Positions 51,967-62,158 of a stretch of 64,000 nt of DNA are shown here, one piece after another. Source of the stretch: Phorcus lineatus (lineage: Eukaryota > Mollusca > Gastropoda > Trochida > Trochidae); the NCBI GenBank assembly GCA_921293015.1, contig OV121087.1, forward strand, positions 35,633,235-35,697,234, read 5' to 3'. The position numbers were made by a program, and so were the translations under genes. Within the stretch, counting starts at the first letter, position 1, and each line of letters opens with the position of its first letter. The notes below the pieces were generated by a model. It made no database searches and was not told the DNA's origin. It saw only the letters and a program-made list of their open reading frames with translations.

Positions 51967-52388
51967 ATTTTCTCCCAACAGAGGTAGCTCCGTCATAAAT
52001 TCCTCTACTACCTCTGTCCTTATACGAAGGTTTCTTGTGCACGAAATGTAGAACTCTGATTGGATGCATTCAAAGTTAGTTGTGCAATCAGCGACGCCGT
52101 TTCAAAAGGTATCATTTAAATCCTCTAATGGTATGCACCTTGCATTTTGAGTCTTCTTTACAGAACACAAACGCCTCATTTTGCGACTGCATCATCGCAT
52201 AGACCTATGTGTCAACAAATATGTTATTCATGCATTCGGTGTTTTCATTGGCTGAAATATTGCCAGGTAGTTTAAGTTGCAATATCGCACCGGTAGGGGA
52301 AACTGGCGGAAGCTCAAGAAGCATTCGTATTATAAGACAGAGGTTGTATAGAAATTTATGACGGAGCTACCTTTGTTGAGAGAGAATG
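51967..52388. mobile_element. Nested fold-back element
   Basis: Arms at about 51967-52026 and 52327-52388 share GGTAGCTCCGTCATAAATT and ACCTCTGTC..TTATA. The interior left part (CGAAATGTAGAACTCTG, GACGCCGTTTCAAAAGGT) is matched by 63405-63520, so this is a dispersed family. Confidence 0.65.
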
Positions 52389-52998
52389 AGAGCCGGCATG
52401 GCTAGCCGCATTCCAGAGCTAGCCAGCATGTCAGTTTGACCAGCACATAACCTTGAAACTAACCAGAATCCACATTCTAATACCAAACTTGTAACCAGCT
52501 TTAGACTTAGAGAAGTTCAGATAGTTGGTTCCATATACATGTACCCTTGCCATTTATGGACGGTAGGTCTCATCACCTCTGACTGAGGCTCACCAGCGCT
52601 TCTATAAAAACCCAACATGCCTTGACTTCAGCAGTCCAAGTTGATGTCAAGCTGTTGGTGTTCTTTTCTAGGTGAGTTGAATTTACTACTGCTACATTTG
52701 TTAGTTTAACTTTTGTTATTATTCTATTTTAACTGGTTATTCTGTTTATTGAACATAAAGACTCGTTATTTCTTTTTACCAAATTGTTACGTTATGGTTT
52801 TGAGGGTTGAGGTTTACTATGAATTTAGTATTCAAAGATCAGAAATTACTAAGATCCAGTTAATATAGCACACTAACATCTGACTTCAATAGTATTTTCT
52901 ATTCTATTTTTTAAAATGTGGATTAATTTCAAGGTTATGTGCTGGTCAAGCTGACCTGTTGGCTAGATCCAGAATGCGGCTAGCCATGCCGGCTCTTA
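52389..52998. mobile_element. Nested fold-back element with ~85-bp TIRs
   Basis: The left end (AGAGCCGGCATGGCTAGCCG, from 52389) and the reverse complement of the right end (to 52998) match over about 85 bp, including TTGACCAGCACATAACCTTG. It abuts the previous fold-back directly. The interior (52480-52900) has no recognised coding sequence. Confidence 0.7.
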
Positions 52999-53085
52999 AA
53001 TTTGTTACCAAAAGGCGGACTAAAATGACAACCTATAATAACTGAATACTTTGAAACTAAAAATAGGAAAATATAGCACGATAAT

Positions 53086-53525
53086 ATTATTTACAGCAGA
53101 CACAAAGATAAACATTGGTTGATAGTGTTAAGCAGGTCATTCAACAACACGGCAATTGGACCGTTTTCCGAGATCATTGAAAACAAGGAAATATATATTT
53201 ATTTCGCGAATCCCTTTATAACTCATCAAAATAATAGATGTACGAGCGAGTTAAACACTTTATGTTATAACCAGAGAAAACCGACATGTGGAAGAATTTC
53301 CTTTTAAAGAAGAATTGTGTTGAGGGGTTATTTTTTGTAGACGCGACCGACTAAAGAAAGGCATTATCTTACCGTGTAGGAGACTTGTGTTTTGTGAGAT
53401 CTGCTGGCCAACAATTACCATGGAAATTGACCAACTTAACACTTTTACCCGATCCCGAAATGAACCAACACAGCGACGACTATAACTAAAATCGATTGTA
53501 ACCATCGTTACTTGTAAATATTTTC
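53086..53525 (+). repeat. Segmental repeat R1, second part
   Basis: Begins TTACAGCAGACACAAAG and matches R2 (from about 53690) and R3 (from about 56840) through AAATTGACCAAC and ACTTGTAAA. In minus translation a stretch reading WSISMVIVGQ(Q/H)ISQNTS is kept in R1 and R3. It has no gene context and I do not call an exon. Confidence 0.7.
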
Positions 53526-53539
53526 TGCTTTTCCATTGT

Positions 53540-54425
53540 AAACGAAAAATGCCAATGTTAATGTTTAGAATGTGACACTTTTTGCAAATCTCGACTTAAG
53601 CCTGTTTAATGATGTTAATTTTCAGAAACAACCGATACTTCTTGATCAAATAACACCATTTTTGAAGTTCGAAAATATAGCACGATAATATCATTTACAG
53701 CAGACACAAAGACAAACATTGGTCGATAGTGTAAAGTAGGTCATTCAACAACACGTTAATTTGATCCATCGTTTCGAATTCCTAACATTTACAGAGCCGT
53801 TTTCCGATTATCATCGAAAACAAGGAAATATTATAATTTTGCGAATCACATTAAAACTCATCAAAATTGATAGATGGACGAACGAGTCAAATACTGTATG
53901 TTTTATCCAGAGAAAACCGACATATGACTGTGGAAGAATTTCCTTTCAAAGAACTATCTTCAGGTGTTACTTTTTGAAGGCTCGATCGACTGGAGAAAGG
54001 CATTATCTTACCTTGTAAGAGACTTGTGTTTTGTGAGATCTGCTGGCCAACAATTACCACAGAAATTGACCAACACTTTAACCCGACCAGAAATGATCCA
54101 ACACAGTGACGATTAAAAACAAATATCGATTGTAACCAACGTTACTTGTAAACATAATGGCTACAATCGATCACAACTTTACAGCTGCTCTGTGATTCGT
54201 TGTCTGTAATGTCATTTATAACAATTGTTCGTGACGTCACTGTAGCCGTCCGTCCAAGACCGGTTTCGGGATATTGTCATGCGGTTCAACAAGAAAATAA
54301 TTGGAAAAATCTATAAATAGATTAGATATATAATTCAGTGAGAAGTGTGCCATATGGCATTACGAAACTTGTTGTTTCACACTCCTTCCGTAAAAGTCTT
54401 ACATCCTCGTGTAAATAAAATGAAT
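53540..54425 (+). repeat. Segmental repeat R2
   Basis: A partial copy: the end of the first part (53540-53660), a residual right end of the 51587 element (AAAATATAGCACGATAAT near 53671), then the second part to CTTACATCCTCGTGTAAATA. It contains TGACGTCA at 54232-54239; R3 has a mutated version at the matching place. Confidence 0.65.
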
Positions 54426-55849
54426 TTATTAAAGATTGTCGACAATTTAGTTGTAGTCGGACGCACCATTAGTAGGAGTAGGGCTGCCTGAAATTAAGGG
54501 CTAGAATGCACGCATTGAAAGTTGTTGCTACGTCAGGGGAAACATTGATGTAAGTGATGAACTATTTGGATTGGCATGCATTAAATGTGCCCAGCAAAAT
54601 TGAGACTACAATGTATAACTTTAAGGTATATATGTATCCAATTTTGTCATGTTAAACATGCCACCATCCTCTGTCACCCATGGCTTAAAGTTACGATTCT
54701 TCTCTTTAGTAAACCCCTGGGACTTTTCATCGGAGAAATTTGTACCTGTGTTGAAACAAACACCCAACCAGCAGACATCAATTACGTGTGTTAGTAGCTC
54801 GTTGTTTGAATAATTCATCACAGTGCCGTCAGGAACTTGAATTAGAAACTTAAAGTAAACCTTGACATCTGGTAGACTGAGAACACATAAGTAACACATT
54901 TCTTAACACAAGACAAAAGCTCTATTGAGAAGTTTTCATTAGCTTCATCGAATCAAGGGCGGTTGATTTGAGTGCGAACTTCCCTTATGGATAGTCCCTG
55001 AGCTGATGTAGTGTAGACCATAAGAACATTCGGCCCTGATTAAAAGGGGATGATTCTCTGCGATTTTATCCCAACAAAGTGACGAGGATAAAGACAATCT
55101 CACCCTCATGTCCTCAGATGCCAAATATATCAACATTCTTTGATTGAAACCATCTTGCAGTTCAGAAGATACTTAACTTGGATGACATTGAATATATGTC
55201 GGACTTAAAATTTTGTTTTCAGAACATATAGAATACGTTAAGCTATCATAATTTTGAACATGCAACCTAAGGTGTAAAATATTTGGCGTTTGGGGATGAT
55301 TATAATTTTCATATCAATAAAATATTCACACATTATGTTTTGGTATACATGAATCAATGCCACATAGAATTATTGCCACATAGAATTATATCATTATTTT
55401 TCATAGTTTTATCACGTTACGGATTAGGTATTTCGTGTTGCTGTAAGTAAAAGTCAAGGTCCAAGTCTGAGGCTATTTATTGAAGCGGAAGACGTATTCG
55501 ACCTGATCGCTTGTTTCCTGTTTTATAAATTCTCTTTGTTTAAGACGAATTTCATTTCAGTCTTGAAAGTTTATTGTGCCCTGATCTCAGCTAAAATGAT
55601 AATAATTACCCTTTGTTTTTTGTATTTCAAAAGTTTTTTTAATAGAAATAAAGAGGAATTAAACTATCATTTCTATTCAGGAAAAACTGGAAAGGCTGAG
55701 CCATTAATAGTTATGATATGAATTCAAAACATCTTATCTTCCTTTCCAAAAGACAAATTTATGACAGATACTGTTTTTCCATGAAAATCTAAAAACAGTC
55801 TTATTAATACACAAAGGCGGAGATTACACGTTCAATTTACATGAATACT
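54426..55849. other. Intergenic DNA, partly an insertion relative to R3
   Basis: Homology between R2 and R3 stops at about 54422 and resumes at 55022 (ATTCGG.CCTG.TTAAAAG). About 0.6 kb is therefore present here and absent from R3. That segment holds the candidate exon at 54621-54886. The rest shows nothing recognised. Confidence 0.45.
54621..54886 (-). CDS. Candidate orphan exon, family unknown
   Basis: After a good acceptor on the minus strand (TATGTGTTCTCAG, ending at about 54887) the frame is open for about 88 codons to TAA. It reads LPDVKVYFKFLIQVPDGTVM and then ...HVIDVCWLGVCFNTGTNFSD... and ...KPWVTEDGGMFN. The residue mix, with Trp, Cys, Gly and alternating hydrophobics, is more protein-like than nearby frames. 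I recognise no family, see no partner exon or clear donor, and cannot exclude a gene fragment carried by duplication. Confidence 0.3.
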
Positions 55850-57660
55850 AGTTATATAAACTATCAAACACTATCAACTCCAAACTGACTTCCTGGCGGC
55901 TTTAGATAAGTCTCCAAAATTACGTTTGGCTGTTTGACGCGCGCCACTGTCCGGTTTTCGATCATAATTGCGACTTTCTACCTTCGTATTGTCACTGTAT
56001 ATCAGCTTTAAAATGATTCTTTTTGGTAACAGTCAATACTTCGCGATCAAATGACACCATTGATTAAGTTTGGCATATGTGACTCCATCAACATACGGAG
56101 TGTCTCTTTAAGACTTCACTAAATGAGGAAGTCATTTTGTTTGTAGCATACTTCAAAACATAAAGGTCTCAAAACTGGGTCAGTAGTAGTACCTTATGGG
56201 TAAGATATTTTTTTATTTAAAACATGACTTTGTGAAAGGTAAGGGGGAATGTATCTCTTCTATAAACGCCACTTACATCCAACGTTCCACATACCATCGT
56301 CGTTTCCAAAAGATATGCAGTTTGTTTTTCTTTGAGCTTTGAGGGAAAGAATATCTTCATCACTTGTTTTATTATGTTTTGAACCTATTTTTATATCCAT
56401 GACACTCTAAGTAATATCAAAAGATAACGTTGATCCGACTATTCGACTGTACTGACGTCGACCTGACTTATATTTATAGGATAGGACGATTGACCCACTT
56501 AAAGTGACGCAGATTATGTTTCCCAATTCTTTATGCTTTAAGAGCCAAAATACTATCTATCCTTGGTAAAGTTCAAATATCTTTGATACAATTTCATCTT
56601 GAAATTATTATTTTTCTTGTTTTCAATGATAATTTAAAAACGGTCATATGGACGTTTATAAGTTGAGAGACAAAACTGACCACTACAAACACATATTTGT
56701 CTTTCTATATGCTGTAAAAAGTTTCAAGAACTACGTTTGAATCATTGATAAGCATTAAAAAGTTGAGTTTTTTTTAGAAAACAACGACTTCTTCTCGACT
56801 AAATAACGTCATTAACATATTTGACTCTCATAACATACACTTATTTACAGCGGACACAAAGACAAACATTGGTCGATAGTGTTAAGTAGGTCATTTAACA
56901 ACACGTTAATTTGATCCATCGTTTCGAATTCCTAACATTTACAGGGCCGTTTTCTGATTATCATTGAAAACAAGAAAATATCATTATTTTGCGAATCCCA
57001 TTCAAACTCATCAAATTAATAGATGCACGAGCGAGTTAAATACTGCATGTTTTATCCAGGGAAAACCGACATATTACTGTGGAAGAATTCTATTCAAAGA
57101 AGAACTGTCTTCAGGTGTTATTTTTTATAGACTCGACCGACTGGAGAAAAGGCAATTTCTTACCTTGTAAGAGACTTGTGTTTTGTGAGATGTGCTGGCC
57201 AACAATTACCATGGAAATTGACCAACACTTTATTCGGACCACAAATGATCCAACACAGCAACGATTGTAAGACAAAAATCGATTGTTACCAACGTTACTT
57301 GTAAACGAAATGACTACAATTGACAACAACCTTACAGCTACTCTGTTGAACGACAAATAGAAACATAATTTATTAAGGCTTGCAAAAAATGAGTGCCTGT
57401 GTTTCGTTGTCTGTAATGTCTTTTCGAACAATAATTATTGTTCGTGACCACACTGTAGCCGTCCGTCCAAGGCCAGTTTCGGGGTATTATCATGCGGTTC
57501 AACTAGAAAATATTTGTAAAAATCTATAAATAGATTAAAAATATAATCCAGTGGGAAATGTGCCATATGGCATTACTAAACTTGTTCACATAAGTGTAAA
57601 TCCCTCGCCATTGCTCGGGTTGTTTCACACTCCTTCCGTAAAAGTCTTACATCCTCGTGT
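55850..57660 (+). repeat. Segmental repeat R3
   Basis: The most continuous copy. 55850-56075 matches 51340-51580, 56109-56830 matches R1 first part, and 56840-57660 matches R1 second part and R2. It lacks the 1.5-kb element found in R1, giving an empty site near 56829. No gene recognised. Confidence 0.7.
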
Positions 57661-58197
57661 AAATAAAATGTCAACATTGACATTCGGTCCTGGTTAAAAG
57701 GGATGATTCTCTAAAACATTGCTATTCTGAAGTTTGTATCATACCACTTTTACTTTAAACATGAATCGAACATAGTTGATTATACGTTTTATTGAATTGC
57801 CTCCGACTAAAACTGACAAATGCGTGGTCAAATTCACAATGATACATATTCATCATAATTTTGATAAATAAAAGAAAATATCAAATAATTATCTCTTGAA
57901 GGGCATATTAGAATTTTTTTAACTCACAATCCAAGTTTATTTAAGAAATAGAGACTCCTCAACCGTCACGTGTTTTGCAATGAAATACAGTTTTGCCGTG
58001 AAGTACGAGGCCGAAGGTCGCTAATAATAGTTGAGTGATAATGATGACAGATGATAAAGACATTCATAGCGGAATTCTTTTAGTGAAATCATACATGTAC
58101 ATTTTCTATTGACTATACTGCCAAATCTTTACAGGAAATTATAAGGAAGGAAAGTCTTCAAATCAATTCTTTTATTCCAATTTATGCCAGTACATAT
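57661..58197. other. Intergenic DNA
   Basis: Begins with the ATTCGGTCCTGGTTAAAAGG segment shared with 55028. The rest is AT-rich without recognised features. Confidence 0.4.
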
Positions 58198-58565
58198 AGT
58201 GAGTGAGTTGGGGTTTAACGTGCTTTTAACAATATTTCAGTTATTAAACACGTGAATGACAAGCATCCAAAAGAGAGTGGACGGATAAGGGAGAAAGGGA
58301 TCGAAAGGATAAGGGAAAAAAACGTAAAAAGGCATAGTGAGAGATAGAATGCAGGTTTTAGAAGGACTCAAATGTGTTCGGGCCACTACCCGTCGCCCTA
58401 TCCAGCGTGGGTGCCCCTACCAGGAGCATGATAGCTCCAGCTGGCATAGCTCTTGGGGTCTCTGAAGCACGCAAACCACCACACCACGTTAAGGTATCGA
58501 GTCCAGTGGTAGCCAGTACCTGTAATAGGGAAACATATGTTACAAGTTGCAACACATATTGATAA
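58198..58565 (+). mobile_element. Probable molluscan interspersed repeat
   Basis: It opens with GTGAGTGAGTTGGGGTTTAA and CGTGCTTTTAACAATATTTC, wording I associate with high-copy repeats of bivalve genomes (familiarity, not a search). A GC-rich distal part runs 58375-58520, ending CCAGTACCTGTAATAGGGAA. Both strands have 60-70 codon frames in the GC-rich part, which I do not consider genes. Confidence 0.45.
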
Positions 58566-58929
58566 AAATACATTTTGCTTTACTCAATTGACGTCATTAT
58601 GAATAATAACCTGGAAGTTTCTTCATAATAATATAAGTAAACGTTATCATCTATCAATACAGAATGGATACACAGCTACTATATAGTTAAACATAGACAT
58701 ATCTAGCATGTAATACATTATGAATGACAACTCATTTTATCATTGAGTTTCACACGAGCTGATAAGCAAACATTGATGTCGAAAATACAAAAAAAGTGTC
58801 CGTAATACTACATATAAGGAACAAGATTATCAATATACTGATGTATAAAAAAACTGATATTATTTTCTCATTAATTGGATAAAGTATATGAATAGCATCA
58901 ATCTCTCTGATGTCATCTATAGTAAATTC
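58566..58929. other. Region beyond the 3' end of gene B
   Basis: AT-rich, nothing recognised. Confidence 0.4.
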
Positions 58930-58935
58930 TTTATT
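58930..58935 (-). terminator. Polyadenylation signal AATAAA of gene B
   Basis: AATAAA on the minus strand lies about 63 bases after the gene B stop codon (TAA at 59000-58998). This is a plausible position for a short 3' UTR. Confidence 0.5.
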
Positions 58936-58997
58936 TCATGATAAGGCCAGGGTGGTGCCTCACACTGTGTGTCTTGCTGGTTGCGTGGCTGAACATT

Positions 58998-59661
58998 TTA
59001 CTCTTCCTCCTTTTCTTTATCTCCATCTTCATCTTCCTGTTCGCTGGTCTTTCCATCTTCCTGCTCGCTGGACTTTCCATCTTCCTGTCCGCTTGGCTTT
59101 CCATCTTGTTGTTCACGTTTTTTTTCAAGATTTGGCTGTTTCTCTTTTTGTTCATGTGCATCTTTCTGTTCTGTAGTTTCAACATCTTGCATGTTGCCCT
59201 GCTGTCCATCAGAACCTTGCTGTGCACCTTCCAAATCACGTTTCCTGTATACTCTCACGTAGACAAATTTGGTAGTTGTTGACTTCCCAGGCCAGAGGTT
59301 AAGACAGTTATTTTCGAATAAAAAATCCTCAAGCAAATCCTATTTTGAAAGGCGTTCATCCCTTTTAATATAGTAGATCTTATATAGAATCAGATTATTA
59401 TCATTAATTCTTTCTTGGAATCCATCACTTTGAGGATATGGGGCGTCCTGGACATAATTTTCATTTGTTGCCCCGATGTAATAATAGAAAACTTTCTCTA
59501 TTATTAAGGCTTCCATTTGTCGAAGTAAGTCTTCTCTTGTAGCTAATTCTATATAAAGGGGGTGCTGTCCAGCCCGTTGTCCATGTTCATCTCCCGGTAC
59601 AGGAGCGTTATTCTCCTGCTGTTCCTGTTGCTGTGTGATGTTTCTCTGGTTGTCTGTAGAC
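58998..59661 (-). CDS. Gene B exon 2: YYIGAT core domain and charged tail, one in-frame TAG
   Basis: The exon starts at 59661 after the acceptor TTGCTGTTGCTATTGCAG. Its first base G completes the AG left by exon 1, giving Arg. Codons 1-32 are Gln/Asn-rich. Codons ~33-140 are the core: HPLYIELATREDLLRQMEAL, then EKVFYYYIGATN, FQERIND, LILYKIYYIKRDERLSK and KFVYVRVYRK. The tail (to ...DKEKEEE, TAA) is Glu/Lys/Gln-rich, with three EDGK.SEQ-like units and one DGQQG...EQKDA unit that resembles the gene A repeat. TAG at 59342-59340 interrupts the core where gene A has Thr (ACG). Gapless alignment with gene A rules out a simple intron there. No signal peptide or membrane segment is seen. Function unknown. 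Confidence 0.7.
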
Positions 59662-60426
59662 CTGCAATAGCAACAGCAAGTTCTTTTTAAGGTTCAATGG
59701 ATGTTCTATTTCCATATGTTCGTATTTGTTAACAAATTTGAAAACCGAACACAACAAACATTTTAGAAAAAACTATTTTAGAATAGAAATTGTCACCTGT
59801 GTTTGATTGCTTCCATTTTACTTTGACTGGTATCAACAATCGAGAGGAAGAGACAAACTTCAAAACAAATGTGAAATTATCATTTTCGTCAAGTAGCAAT
59901 ATAAGGTCAGAAAACGGTTGGTTGGATATCAACCAAACATTCTTTTTCAGATATTACGTAGTGATTGCTGTATGAGTATAAGTGGTAACATGATATTTAA
60001 TGCAAATAAATTCAAGTATATTTACGCCTAGAAAAATATCAATTGTGTATATTTGAAGGCAGCTTAAGTGTTCTTAACCAAAATTGTAGAAGACAAACGA
60101 TCGATATGCACCGGTTTGCAGCTTTACGATCATGTCGCAAATATCATGCTATGACGATGTTCGAGCTTCCTCCTTTTGCCAGCCTCTCATCTAATGTTTT
60201 ATAAGATATCACCAGTTATTGTATATATTGAAAGTACATATTATGAACTTTGTATAAAGTATCCATTTTCATAATTCATGTCTTTATTTGATTTCAAATG
60301 TATTTTTCATGCCCGAGTTACCAGCCTTTTTACATGTAGCATTAATATGTCAATATCTATATTATTTATAATTACTAATGAATGTAGATGAGTTAGCCTC
60401 CTTTACAATAAGCTATTGAATGGTAT

Positions 60427-61163
60427 TGTAACCCCGATGGTTTGGGAGTAAGGATCGCTTTAGTGTAGCCAATACCTAGGCTAAAATACTTTCTATGCTC
60501 CCGAGTGGGTTACTCCGACGTCGGGACTGCCACTATAAAAGGCGGCGACCGACTTACGTTAGACATAACTAACTGGCGCTGGCCAGGCGAGGATGCGAAG
60601 GAACGGATGGGGCAAGACTGGGACAATGGAAGTTGGCTTGTTTACGTTAATATTCCATTACTTCCCTGTACCTTATTGGAGTATGTGATCACATAAAGAC
60701 CCCATGATGATCACTGAATATCTAGTAGTCCTATTTATTCATTCACTCAAGTAGTGATTAAGGATTATCTAACGTACTGTGTCCTTGTTCTTTATTCATC
60801 CCTATTTTATTCCGTCCTGTTAGTACCCTGTTATTTCACGCCAGCGTTGATTTGTTCTGATTGATGTACTCTCTTTAAGACGGCCATTAGCCTTGTCCTG
60901 TTGTTTCAAGGACTGGGAAGGTATTAGGCTATAGTGATTGCTTAGTGCTTGTCTATTGTTATTCATAGGTAGTTGACCTCTCTAATTAGCTGTTACCTCC
61001 TGTTGAAAAGTCTACAGGTAGCCAGTTGTCGTACCCGGTTATCGTCTTGTTCAGACTGCACATAAATCACTTTATTCACTCATTGCTTACCTCTTACTTT
61101 ATTAGCGTTTTTTATCTTTCTGCCGGATAAACGGGTCTCGTCTGAGTTTTAGATTTCGTTACA
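60427..61163 (+). mobile_element. Solo LTR (retrotransposon), 737 bp
   Basis: Begins TGTAAC and ends GTTACA, the short inverted TG...CA ends of an LTR. A TATAAAA box lies at 60534-60540 in a GC-rich block, with CGACGTCGGGACTGCC just upstream, as in an LTR U3/R region. No internal retroelement genes or second LTR lie nearby, so it looks like a product of LTR-LTR recombination. Flanking 5-mers (GGTAT and ACGTG) do not match, so no target duplication is seen. Family (Ty3/Gypsy or other) cannot be told from the LTR alone. Confidence 0.6.
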
Positions 61164-61703
61164 ACGTGACACATGCTCCAATGGAAAAAAACTAACGGTA
61201 TCCTAGTTATAATTAATGCAATGTTGCATGAACTACGATATCGGCAATATTAAATCTTTTTGCAGCCAAAAAAACGAAAACCGAAGCCACTATGGTATGT
61301 CAAATAACAATACTAATAATATATGTTTATGAAATCGGTTCAGCTTAAAGACTGCTTCAATAAACATTATTTCATCCTTTTTTTCTCAGTTCAGAGTTAA
61401 CGTAAATTCAAAAGCTGCACATATTACTAACTGTCAATATTTTAACAATGATATCATTGTTCATTGCGAGTAAATTGTAAAGAATAATTCGTTTTTTTAT
61501 TACTTTAATAGAAAGCTAAAATAATCAATTTCAACTGCAAAGGCGTGCTTTAGTGCCTGTTGGCAGAACAGAACAGAAGTTTAATACTTAATGGCTTGGG
61601 CTCATTGAACCCCTCGTCAACATTAGATTTATAAGTTAAGTTGAGTTAAGTTATACAGTCAGAGGTATGGAGGCAGGACTAAAAGTTAGATTTTATATAC
61701 ACA

Positions 61704-62120
61704 TTATTTTATAAATCTAGCTAGATATAATTGAAAAACGCTATTTTCAGTCTGTATTAACTGATGAAATTTAACTTGTGATTGACACTCCCAGTATACT
61801 CTATCAATATATTTAACTCTATTGACATGATATTTTTGGCATGCAAAAAAAAAATGATATTCATTTTCAATTAAAGCAATGCCGTGATCAAAACAAAAGT
61901 CACACAGACGTAATGTTCTAGATAAATGTAGATTACTGCCGATTTCTATTTTCAATTTATGACACGATATTTGTAGGCGTGTAATATAGAAAGACAGAAT
62001 TCTTGGAACATTTTCAAGATATGGAATATACATCAAGTTTACAGCTATTATCAATATCACTCTGCCATTTTTGTATAAACTCATCCAACAAACGCTGTTT
62101 AAATACACTACAAAATTCAT
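61704..62120 (-). pseudogene. LINE reverse transcriptase C-terminal fragment
   Basis: A 138-codon frame contains ITRLQISCHKLKIEIGSNLH, then LRLCDFCFDHGI and ENEYHFFFACQKYHVNR. This is the C-terminal zinc-binding region typical of molluscan non-LTR retrotransposon ORF2: LR.S.H.L.IE.GR...CxxC...E.HFLF.C..Y. The fragment is 5'-truncated and begins about 40 bp inside the gene B intron. Short AAGTT-type repeats at about 61633-61657 may be its 3' tail. Confidence 0.75.
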
Positions 62121-62158
62121 TTAAATTTACTATTTAGCAAAATATAATTATGAGTTAC

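Larger units (their letters stand above)
51587..53085. mobile_element. 1.5-kb TIR element with nested fold-backs, inserted in R1
   Basis: The ends ATTATCGTGCTATATTTTCC (from 51587) and its complement (to 53085) are inverted, with similarity reaching about 36 bp. The left end is duplicated in direct orientation at 51841 (254-bp spacing). A second inverted pair, GTCCGCC..TTTGT..ACAAAT..AAGAGCCGGC, lies at 51933-51967 and 52991-53022. The paralogous site in R3 (near 56829) lacks the element, and R2 retains only its right end (near 53671). No transposase frame is visible. Confidence 0.7.
59662..62158 (-). other. Intron of gene B (2.5 kb)
   Basis: The donor is GACAG/GTAACT at 62159/62158 and the acceptor CTATTGCAG ends at 59662. 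The interior holds a solo LTR (60427-61163) and a LINE 3' fragment (61704-62120), so it has grown by insertions. No other exon is recognised inside. Confidence 0.65.

Noticed and set aside
53260..57431. Conserved minus translation WSISMVIVGQ(Q/H)ISQNTS in R1 and R3 as an exon
   Set aside because: Conservation follows from the recent DNA duplication; flanking frames differ and stops occur in R2.
58358..58573. Minus-strand 71-codon frame (VLATTGLDTLTWCGGLRASE...)
   Set aside because: Lies in the GC-rich part of an interspersed repeat; both strands are open and no gene context exists.
59330..59350. Intron removing the TAG in gene B (TTTCAAAATAG looks like an acceptor)
   Set aside because: Core alignment with gene A runs gaplessly through this point and no matching donor is seen.
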